NCBI GenBank assembly: GCA_003220975.1
Contig: QHTX01000088.1
Location: forward strand, 35,440-45,997
Source: Gemmatimonadota bacterium
GTDB taxonomy: Bacteria > Gemmatimonadota > Gemmatimonadetes > Gemmatimonadales > GWC2-71-9
Reading direction: 5' to 3'
Length of the DNA: 10,558 nucleotides
A program made the translations under genes and the position numbers. The notes under the pieces were generated by a model, which had not been told where the DNA came from, did no database searches, and saw nothing but the letters and a program-made list of their open reading frames with translations. Below are positions 5,270 through 10,558 of this stretch, piece by piece. Position 1 is the first letter of the stretch. The number at the start of each line of letters is the position of its first letter.

Positions 5270-6522
5270 CGCACGATCCGCCGCCGCCGCCCCCGGCGAC
5301 CGCGCTCCCGGGAGAGACCCCGCCACCCCCCGCGGCTGGGGGGTCCGAGGAGTTGTCTCTGTCCATCGCACCGGGTGATGAGCCCCCCGCTCCGGCGGCG
5401 CAGCCGGCACCGGCGCCGGGCGCTGAGCCCCCCGCTCCGGCAGCCCAGCGGGCGCCCGCCGTCGCGGGGGGCTCAGCGCCCGGCGCCGAACGCGCGCGAC
5501 GACCGTCCGGCCCGAGCGTCGCGCTGCCACCCGAGGTCGCGGCCCCCCTCGCGGAGCTCGACCGCAACCCGGGCTCGGCCAAGGTCAGCGAGGTGCTGGC
5601 GGAGTTGGGGCGACATGCCGAGTCGGCGCTGAAGCGGAGCCGGATGGAGCAGGTGCTGCGCATCATCGGGGCGATCGTGGTCGCCGAGCAAAAGGTGCCC
5701 GAGGCGAGCGCCGTGCGTCGGCAGTACGCCATCGCCCTGAAGCGGATCTATACCAAGCCCGTGCTCGACGCCCTCACGCACTTGGTCATGGTCCCGCAGC
5801 ACCGGGCCGATGCGGTGCTGGCGCTGCAACGCGGCGGCGCCGACGCGGTTGAGTTGCTGGTCGACCGGCTCGTCGCCGCGCCGACGGCGGGCGAGCGGCG
5901 CGGCGTGTTCGACGCGCTGCGCCAGATGACCGAGGGCACCGAGCAGCTCGTCCACATGCTCGAGCACCGGGAATGGTTCGTGGTGCGCAACGTGGCGGAG
6001 CTGATCGGCGAGCTGGGGATGGATGAAGCCGTGCCGGCGTTGGCGCGCCGGCTGGAGCATGACGACGAGCGGGTGCGGCGGGCGGTGGCGCTGGCACTCG
6101 CCAGGATCGGCACGCGCAGCGCGGCGGAGCCCCTGCGCCGCGCGTTACGCGACAAGTCCGCGGACGTGCGGATGCAGGTGGCGCTCGGGATCGGGGGCCG
6201 CAAGTCGTTCGCGCTCGCGATGCCGCTCGTGGTCGCGCTGGAGGAGGAGGGAGACGAAACGGTGGAACGCGAACTGATCCTCGCCCTGGGCCGCATCGGG
6301 AGCCCCGATGCCGTTCAGGCGCTCATCAAGTTCGCTCAGCCCGCGGGGCGCCTGTTCGGCCGCAAGCCCAGCGCCCTGCGGCTGGCGGCGGTCGAGGCCC
6401 TGCGGCTCGCCGGCACAGCGCCCGCCGTCGGCACCCTCGAGGGGCTCGCCGACGACGGAGACCGCGACGTCCGCGCCGCGGCGCGGGCGGCGCTGACGGA
6501 GTTGAAGCGGAAGCCGCGCTAG
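5242..6522 (+). CDS. HEAT-repeat protein, C-terminal part
   Basis: The GTG at 5242 is only the first start-like codon in this frame; sensible coding extends back to the poly-C tract near 5130, so this is the continuation of the gene beginning at 4721. Residues 1-90 are a Pro/Ala-rich, likely disordered linker containing repeated PGxEPPAPAAQ units. About 95-235 is helical (EVAAPLAELDRNPGS, MEQVLRIIGAIVVAEQKV, RRQYAIALKRIY). About 235-425 holds successive HEAT/PBS-lyase-type repeats such as DEAVPALARRLEHDDERVRRAVALALARIG (abbreviated: AVPALARRL, VRRAVALALARIG), AEPLRRALRD with VRMQVALGIG, ELILALGRIG, and VRAAARAALTELK. HEAT arrays usually act as protein-binding scaffolds; no catalytic motif is seen. 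Placement after an ECF cassette hints at shared expression but not at a proven role. The stop lies 18 bp from the convergent peptidase gene. Confidence 0.85.
   Translation: MPLKGVPLVTHDPPPPPPATALPGETPPPPAAGGSEELSLSIAPGDEPPAPAAQPAPAPGAEPPAPAAQRAPAVAGGSAPGAERARRPSGPSVALPPEVAAPLAELDRNPGSAKVSEVLAELGRHAESALKRSRMEQVLRIIGAIVVAEQKVPEASAVRRQYAIALKRIYTKPVLDALTHLVMVPQHRADAVLALQRGGADAVELLVDRLVAAPTAGERRGVFDALRQMTEGTEQLVHMLEHREWFVVRNVAELIGELGMDEAVPALARRLEHDDERVRRAVALALARIGTRSAAEPLRRALRDKSADVRMQVALGIGGRKSFALAMPLVVALEEEGDETVERELILALGRIGSPDAVQALIKFAQPAGRLFGRKPSALRLAAVEALRLAGTAPAVGTLEGLADDGDRDVRAAARAALTELKRKPR
5371..5441 (+). repeat. Direct repeat in the HEAT-gene linker
   Basis: A 26-base unit at 5371-5396 recurs at 5416-5441 with 24 identical bases, including a 17-base exact core (5380-5396 and 5425-5441). 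The period is 45 bases, which keeps frame and gives two PGxEPPAPAAQ peptides. The second copy overlaps the left arm of the inverted repeat at 5411-5488. Confidence 0.8.
5411..5488. repeat. Perfect 25-bp inverted repeat in the HEAT-gene linker
   Basis: Bases 5411-5435 are the exact reverse complement of 5464-5488, with a 28-bp spacer. The arm contains CCGGGCGCTGAGCCCCCC, resembling the ecfT palindrome core CCGGGCGCGAGCCC with one extra base. A perfect 25-bp stem inside a gene is not expected from codon bias alone. It encodes part of the Pro/Ala linker on the forward arm and AGGSAPGAE on the return arm. Confidence 0.85.
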
Positions 6523-6540
6523 CTCCCCTCCTCCTTCGCG

Positions 6541-7611
6541 TCAACCGGGGATGAAGCTGACCTTCGGGTCGAGCCGCCGAGCGAAGGCCGCGAGCAGCCG
6601 TGCCGCACGCTCGAGGTCCTCCCGGGCCACCATTTCGTTCGGGCTGTGCATGTACCGGTTGGGGACGGACACGAGCCCGGTGGGGATGCCGCGCAGCGCG
6701 TTGTAGATCGCGTCGGCGTCGGTGCCGGTGTCGTGCGGCGCCGCCTGCACGCTGTAGGGGATGTCCTCCTGCTCGGCGCACTGGACGAGCAGGTCGAACA
6801 CCACCTGGCTCACGGCCGAGCCGCGGGCCAGCACGGGACCACCGCCGAGCTTGTGCTCCCCGGCGCGCTTCTTCTCGGCACCCGGGTAGTCCGTCGCGTG
6901 GGTGACGTCCACGACGAGGGCGACCTGCGGATCGATGCCCACCGCGCTGGTGCGCGCGCCGCCCCCCGTCCACGCGATCTCCTCGCGTGTCGTCGCCACC
7001 GCGAACACGGCTGCGTGCTTGGGGCGGTCCTGCGCGAGCAGCCGCGCCGCCTCGGCCACCACGTAGGCGCCGATGCGGTTGTCGATGCTGCGCGACACGA
7101 TGCGGCCGTTCGGGAACTCCTGCACCTCCGCGTCCAGCACCGCCGGGTCGCCGATGCGCACCCGCTGCAGGGTCTCCGCCTTGCTGCCCGTGCCGACGTC
7201 GATCCACAGGTCGGTGATCTTCGAGACCTTATCCAGGTCTTCGCGCTTCATAAGGTGCACCGCCTGCTTGCCGATCACGCCGTGCACCGGCCCCTTCGGG
7301 CCCGTAATCACGACCCGCTGGCCGACCAGCACCTGCGAGTCCCAGCCGCCGATCGCGGCGAAATAGAGGTATCCCTCGTCGTCCACGTGGGTGATTTGCA
7401 GTCCGATCTCGTCGATGTGCCCCGCCAGCATGAGGCGCGGCGTTCCCTTCGGGTTGAGCGCGGCGACCGAGTTGCCGTGCACGTCGGACGTGACCTGGTC
7501 GGTGAAGCCCTTGACGTGGTCGCGCCACACGCGCGCCGGCGCGGTCTCGAAGCCTGAAGGGCCGGGGGTGTCGAGAAGGCGTTTCAAGAAATCCAACGTG
7601 TCTTGCGTCAT
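6541..7611 (-). CDS. M42-family metallo-aminopeptidase (FrvX/glutamyl aminopeptidase-like)
   Basis: This 356-residue enzyme is a dinuclear-metal cytosolic aminopeptidase of the M42 (tetrahedral, TET-type) family, trimming free peptides. All expected active-site residues are visible: His65 and Asp67 in AGHIDEIG, bridging Asp177 in RSIDNRIGA, catalytic/ligand pair Glu210-Glu211 in TTREEIAWTG, Asp235 in VVDVTHATDYPG, and His322 in NRYMHSPNEM. Length is normal (about 340-360 aa). The ATG at 7611 gives MTQDTLDFLKRLLDTPGPSGFE, a typical M42 start; a longer reading to 7842 would run back into the CapA-like gene and is rejected. The start overlaps that gene's stop by four bases (ATGA), implying translational coupling. 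No signal peptide is present. Exact specificity (Glu/Asp, Leu or Lys) cannot be told. Confidence 0.95.
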   Translation of the reverse strand: MTQDTLDFLKRLLDTPGPSGFETAPARVWRDHVKGFTDQVTSDVHGNSVAALNPKGTPRLMLAGHIDEIGLQITHVDDEGYLYFAAIGGWDSQVLVGQRVVITGPKGPVHGVIGKQAVHLMKREDLDKVSKITDLWIDVGTGSKAETLQRVRIGDPAVLDAEVQEFPNGRIVSRSIDNRIGAYVVAEAARLLAQDRPKHAAVFAVATTREEIAWTGGGARTSAVGIDPQVALVVDVTHATDYPGAEKKRAGEHKLGGGPVLARGSAVSQVVFDLLVQCAEQEDIPYSVQAAPHDTGTDADAIYNALRGIPTGLVSVPNRYMHSPNEMVAREDLERAARLLAAFARRLDPKVSFIPG

Positions 7612-8609
7612 GGTTTGGACACCGTCGAGAGAGGGATGCCGAGCCGGCGGTGGACGCTGTCGGCCGCGGCGCCGGTCGCCACCGTCGGTTGATGGCCGAC
7701 GCGGACGGGAATGGCGGAGAGTCGCATCGTCTTGTCGGGGGCGACCGCGACCCGCAGGACGGCCGAGAGCTGCGTCCACGGGTTGTCCTGCGCGAACACG
7801 AAATTGCCGAGCGACTGCACGATCGGCTTGCCCTGGTACCACAAGACCGGCTGCAACACGTGGGGGTGATGGGCGAGCACCAGGTCGGCGCCCGCGTCCA
7901 CCAGGCCGTGGAGCAGATCGCGGTGGTAGTCGGGCGGCGTGTCCACGTACTCCTTCCCCCCGTGGACGCTCACCACGACGAGGTCAGCCCGGCCGCTCGC
8001 CTTCAGGGCGCGAATGGCGGGATAGATCCAGGACGGGTCGCCCCACGCCACCCAGGCCGCGCCGGCATGCTGGTAGAACGCGTACGGCGCGGGGTTCCAC
8101 GCGCGCGTCACCGCGAAAAACGCGACCCGCCAACCGCGCCGCCGCACGATGACGGGCTGCTCGGCCATGTCGCGCCCGTAGGCGGAGCCGACAAACAGGA
8201 CACCGGCCCGCGTGAGCTGGTGCATCGTCTCCTCGACCGCCGCCTGACCGCCGTCCCACGCGTGGTTGTTCGCGGTGCTCACGATGTCGAACCCCGCGCG
8301 CGCCAGCGCCGGCGCGGCGGCAGGCGGCGCGGTGAACACGCCCACGGAGTCGGGCACCGGGCTGCTGTCGGGCGTGATCGGGCTCTCCAGATTGCCGAAG
8401 GTGATATCCGCACCACGCAACGTGTCGAGGAGCGCGCGGAACGGATACAGCGTGTCTCCCTCGAGCAGCCGCTGCTTTGCCACGCGGCGCCCGAGGTTGA
8501 TATCGCCCACGGCGTAGAGCCGCAGCGTGTCCGTAGGCCGCTGCAGCGGCGCAAGTCGCACGTTGCACGACGCCACGCTCCACGAAGCAAGCAGCAAGCC
8601 GATCATCAT
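7608..8609 (-). CDS. CapA-like (PGA_cap) metallophosphatase-fold lipoprotein
   Basis: This 333-residue protein belongs to the CapA/PgsA family, named for poly-gamma-glutamate capsule synthesis but with many members of unknown role. Family motifs are AVGDINLGRRV (Asp36, Asn38), FGNLESPIT (Asn73, Glu75), STANNHAWDGG (Asn114-Asn115-His116), VSVHGGKEY (His216), AHHPHVLQPV (His247, His248, His250) and SLGNFVF (Asn269), together a calcineurin-like metal site. The N-terminus has a short hydrophobic stretch ending in the lipobox-like VASC, with Cys15 as probable lipidation site. The signal is short and lacks a basic n-region; no earlier start exists before the in-frame stop at 8625, so export is likely but not certain. 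No capsule synthesis genes (capB, capC) are nearby. It sits 15 bp after the BtuF-like gene and overlaps the M42 peptidase gene. Confidence 0.9.
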   Translation of the reverse strand: MMIGLLLASWSVASCNVRLAPLQRPTDTLRLYAVGDINLGRRVAKQRLLEGDTLYPFRALLDTLRGADITFGNLESPITPDSSPVPDSVGVFTAPPAAAPALARAGFDIVSTANNHAWDGGQAAVEETMHQLTRAGVLFVGSAYGRDMAEQPVIVRRRGWRVAFFAVTRAWNPAPYAFYQHAGAAWVAWGDPSWIYPAIRALKASGRADLVVVSVHGGKEYVDTPPDYHRDLLHGLVDAGADLVLAHHPHVLQPVLWYQGKPIVQSLGNFVFAQDNPWTQLSAVLRVAVAPDKTMRLSAIPVRVGHQPTVATGAAADSVHRRLGIPLSTVSKP

Positions 8610-8624
8610 AGCGGCAACCGACCG

Positions 8625-9473
8625 TCAACGGGGGATCAACCGCGAGAGCATTTCGGCCGCGTCCACGAGCCGCGGCCCCGGGCGTGAAGTATAGGCGTTG
8701 CCGTCGAGAAACTCGACACGCCGTGTGAACAACGTCCGGGCGTCGGGGTCTGCCACGGTAGCGAACTCCGTCTGGGCGCGCGCCACGTCGAACCCGCAGA
8801 GCGCGATCACGACGAGATCGGGTGCGAGCGCGACGAGCTCCCGCCACGGCTGGACGCGCGAGGGCTCGCCGGGCGCCGCGGCGAGCGCGCGGCCGCCCGC
8901 CACCTCCACCAGCTCCGGCACCCAATGGCCCGCGACATACGGAGGATCCAACCATTCCAGCACGAGGACACGGGGCCTGCCGGATCCCTGCGTCCGGTCC
9001 GCCACCCGGCGCAGCCGGTACCGCAGCCCCGCCACCAGCTCGTCCGCCTCGTCCTTGAGCTCCAGCGTCTCGCCGACTTTGTGTATGTCCGCGAGCACGC
9101 CGTCGAGCGTGTGGGCGTGCAACGTGACCACCCAGGGCGTGGGCATCAGCGTGGCGACCAGGCGCTCCAGGTCCCCCGCGCCGACCGCGCACACGGGGCA
9201 CAGCGCCTGCCCGATGATGACGTCGGGGCGCAGGCGGGCGACGAGCTCGACATCCACGTCGATCGCGGAGGTGCCGGCGCGCTGCGCCTCGGTCACGGCG
9301 CGGTCGATGTCGCCCGAGGCCCGCGTCGAGTCGATCCGCGTGCGGGTCACCCGCGGGAGCGCCCGCACTTCGGGCGGGTAGTCGCACTCGTGCGACACGC
9401 CGACGAGGTACCCGCCGGCGCCCAAGGCGGCCACCGTCTCGGTGGCGGCGGGCAAGAGAGAAACGACGCGCAT
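8625..9473 (-). CDS. BtuF-like cobalamin-binding / ABC substrate-binding protein without signal peptide
   Basis: This 282-residue protein matches the periplasmic-binding-protein fold type III family that includes BtuF. Hallmarks of the subgroup often called cobalamin-binding protein are the start RVVSLLPAATETVAALG, the VGVSHECDYPPEV segment (Ser27 to Val36), the mid-protein CPVCAV motif (Cys92, Cys95), a long linking helix (about 119-160), and LVVIALCGFD. It begins directly at the first strand of the fold (ATG at 9473), so there is no signal peptide or lipobox, as is usual in this subgroup; it may act in the cytoplasm or be exported in another way. No BtuC/BtuD partner lies in the window. It is the first gene of the minus-strand unit with the CapA-like and M42 genes. 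Ligand assignment comes from the family and is not demonstrated here. Confidence 0.85.
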   Translation of the reverse strand: MRVVSLLPAATETVAALGAGGYLVGVSHECDYPPEVRALPRVTRTRIDSTRASGDIDRAVTEAQRAGTSAIDVDVELVARLRPDVIIGQALCPVCAVGAGDLERLVATLMPTPWVVTLHAHTLDGVLADIHKVGETLELKDEADELVAGLRYRLRRVADRTQGSGRPRVLVLEWLDPPYVAGHWVPELVEVAGGRALAAAPGEPSRVQPWRELVALAPDLVVIALCGFDVARAQTEFATVADPDARTLFTRRVEFLDGNAYTSRPGPRLVDAAEMLSRLIPR

Positions 9474-9548
9474 CCTAGGCCCGGGGATCTAGCATCCACC
9501 GAAATGTAGGGGCGCAGCACGCTGCGCCCCTACAGTGCCCTCCGATCG
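9474..9548 (-). promoter_or_regulatory. Leader/intergenic region upstream of the BtuF-like gene
   Basis: The 75-bp gap separates the OPT gene stop from the BtuF-like start on the same strand. It contains the hairpin at 9505-9534 and, closer to the start, GCTAGATC (minus strand, 9492-9485) as a weak -10-like site. No convincing -35 box or Shine-Dalgarno sequence is seen. It is too short to hold a cobalamin riboswitch. Confidence 0.3.
9505..9534. repeat. Perfect 13-bp-arm hairpin between OPT and BtuF-like genes (repeat or terminator)
   Basis: TGTAGGGGCGCAG (9505-9517), loop CACG, then CTGCGCCCCTACA (9522-9534) is a perfect inverted repeat. It lies 14 bp after the OPT stop on the minus strand. 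Read on that strand it is followed by ATTTC, so it could stop OPT transcription, though the T run is short. Palindromes of this GTAGGGGCG...CGCCCCTAC type are remembered as dispersed repeats in several bacterial phyla, so a mobile palindromic origin is also likely. Confidence 0.8.
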
Positions 9549-10558
9549 TCACTCCTTGCGCAGGGCGACCCGGTAGAGCGTCGCGCCCAGGGCTGCGAAC
9601 AGCACGAAGGCGAGCAGGTTCGACTGGGGGAGGGCGCCGAGGGCGTGGAACACGGGCACCCGCTCGGAGAGGGCGTCAGCCGAGCCCAGCACGCCGGCGA
9701 CCGCGGCGAGTACGATCCCGCAGATGGCGCCGCCGGCGATCAGGCCGCTCGAGAACAACACCCCCGGCCCCGACTCGAGCTCGGCGATCGACTGCTGTCG
9801 GGCATGGGCGCGGCGCTCGATGAGCCAGCGCACGACGCCACCGACGAACATGGCGGATGAGGTGGAGATCGGGAGGTACACGCCGACCGCGACGGGCAGC
9901 GCCTGCACCCCCATCAGCTCGATCGCGATCGTGATGAACACCCCGAGCAGCACCAGGGCCCATGGGAGCTTGTGGGTCAGGATGCCGTCGGTGATGAGCG
10001 CCATGATCGTGGCCTTGGGGGAATCGAGCCGGGGAACGTTCTTGCCCCGATACTCGTGGATACGCCCCCCGATGCCGGGGTCGAGCACGTAGCGCAGCTC
10101 GTGGCTCGACGGGTCCATCAAGTACTTGCCGGCCGCCACGCCTTCGGTGACGACGTACACGCGGACGACCTGGTACGTGGCGCGGTCCATCGAGTCGCTG
10201 GCCGCGACGTGGAAGCCCGACATCGTCTCCGGCAGGATCTCGACCGGCGCCCGGCCGCCCGTCCCCAGCGCCAGCGCCTGCGCGCTGAAGGCGGGGTGCG
10301 TCTCGGGGACCGGATAGGTGTAGGAGCGGTTGAGCAGCGTGAGGGTCCACCCGACGACGAGCGCGGAGCCGATCGCACCCACCAGGATGGCGATCTGCTG
10401 GCGCCGCGGGGTGGAGCCGACGAGGAAGCCGGTCTTCAGGTCCTGCGACGTGTTGCCGGCGTTCGCGGTGGCGACGGCCACTACCGCGGCGATCGAAATC
10501 GCCTGCACCCGGTGGTCGACGCCGGTCCACCCGATGGCGACGAAGATCAAGCAGGTGC
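9549..10558 (-). CDS. OPT-family oligopeptide/siderophore transporter, C-terminal part (runs off right edge)
   Basis: This is the C-terminal 336 or so residues of an oligopeptide transporter (OPT) superfamily protein, a proton-driven inner-membrane importer of small peptides or metal chelates. The hallmark ANAGNTSQDLKTGFLVG (coded at about 10463-10416) is diagnostic of bacterial OPT proteins. It is followed by a membrane pair, a roughly 100-residue soluble insertion (YPVPETHPAF to NVPRLDSPKA, including GKYLMDP and YVLDPGIGG), the segment ITDGILTHKLPWALVLLGV, the conserved ALPVAVGVYLPISTSSAMFVGGVVRW region (shown in parts: AVGVYLPIS, GGVVRW), and two final helices. The frame is open through base 10558, so the TTG at 10550 is internal and the N-terminal half lies outside the window. 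Substrate is unknown. The stop is followed by the hairpin at 9505-9534. Confidence 0.92.
   Translation of the reverse strand, partial: TCLIFVAIGWTGVDHRVQAISIAAVVAVATANAGNTSQDLKTGFLVGSTPRRQQIAILVGAIGSALVVGWTLTLLNRSYTYPVPETHPAFSAQALALGTGGRAPVEILPETMSGFHVAASDSMDRATYQVVRVYVVTEGVAAGKYLMDPSSHELRYVLDPGIGGRIHEYRGKNVPRLDSPKATIMALITDGILTHKLPWALVLLGVFITIAIELMGVQALPVAVGVYLPISTSSAMFVGGVVRWLIERRAHARQQSIAELESGPGVLFSSGLIAGGAICGIVLAAVAGVLGSADALSERVPVFHALGALPQSNLLAFVLFAALGATLYRVALRKE

Noticed and set aside
6523..6540. Terminator between the convergent HEAT and M42 genes
   Set aside because: Only 18 bp, pyrimidine-rich with no inverted repeat.
7612..7842. N-terminal extension of the M42 peptidase to 7842
   Set aside because: It overlaps the CapA-like coding region and reads as low-complexity Arg-rich text; MTQDTLDFLK at 7611 is a typical M42 start.
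1..10558. CRISPR array, tRNA/rRNA, IS element or defence system
   Set aside because: No regularly spaced repeats, no cloverleaf or rRNA-like stretches, and no transposase, integrase or nuclease motifs in the credible genes.

Overview
The window is a GC-rich bacterial chromosome segment with almost no intergenic space, frequent GTG starts and very high G/C at third codon positions. The gene content (a four-gene ECF transporter cassette, a HEAT-repeat protein, a CapA-like lipoprotein, an M42 peptidase and a bacterial OPT transporter) fits a GC-rich soil or sediment lineage such as Gemmatimonadota or a neighbouring phylum. That assignment is an impression, since no rRNA or marker gene is present.

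Layout, left to right: (1) 1-1289 (+), the ATPase of a nitrate/sulfonate/taurine-type ABC importer with a C-terminal AAA-associated domain, probably the last gene of an operon entering from the left; its true start codon seems to straddle the window edge. (2) 1290-1748 (-), a short GAF protein resembling free methionine-(R)-sulfoxide reductase; its stop abuts the stop of gene 1. (3) 1796-4711 (+), a tightly coupled ECF importer: S component, EcfT, and two ATPases, joined by three successive GTGA stop/start overlaps. (4) 4721-6522 (+), a HEAT-repeat protein whose reading frame is split at a poly-C tract. (5) 6541-9473 (-), a three-gene unit: BtuF-like binding protein, CapA-like lipoprotein, M42 metallopeptidase (the last two overlap by ATGA). 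(6) 9549 to the right edge (-), the C-terminal part of an OPT-family transporter, separated from gene group 5 by a strong 13-bp-arm hairpin.

The most interesting feature is the ECF ATPase pair. The first ATPase has lost the Walker A lysine, the Q-loop glutamine and the H-loop histidine but keeps LSGGE and Walker B. The second keeps all of those but has lost the LSGGQ signature. Because ABC sites are formed in trans, all four losses fall in one composite site and the other site stays complete. The pair is therefore predicted to be an asymmetric heterodimer with one catalytic and one degenerate site, which is not the textbook picture for ECF importers.

A second theme is repeat DNA inside coding sequence: a head-to-head pair of GC palindromes in ecfT, a perfect G-quadruplex motif in the degenerate ATPase gene, and a 25-bp perfect inverted repeat plus a direct repeat in the Pro/Ala linker of the HEAT gene. 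The ecfT and HEAT elements share a similar core, suggesting a small palindromic repeat family that inserts in frame into tolerant loops. No CRISPR array, tRNA, rRNA, transposase or defence gene was seen.
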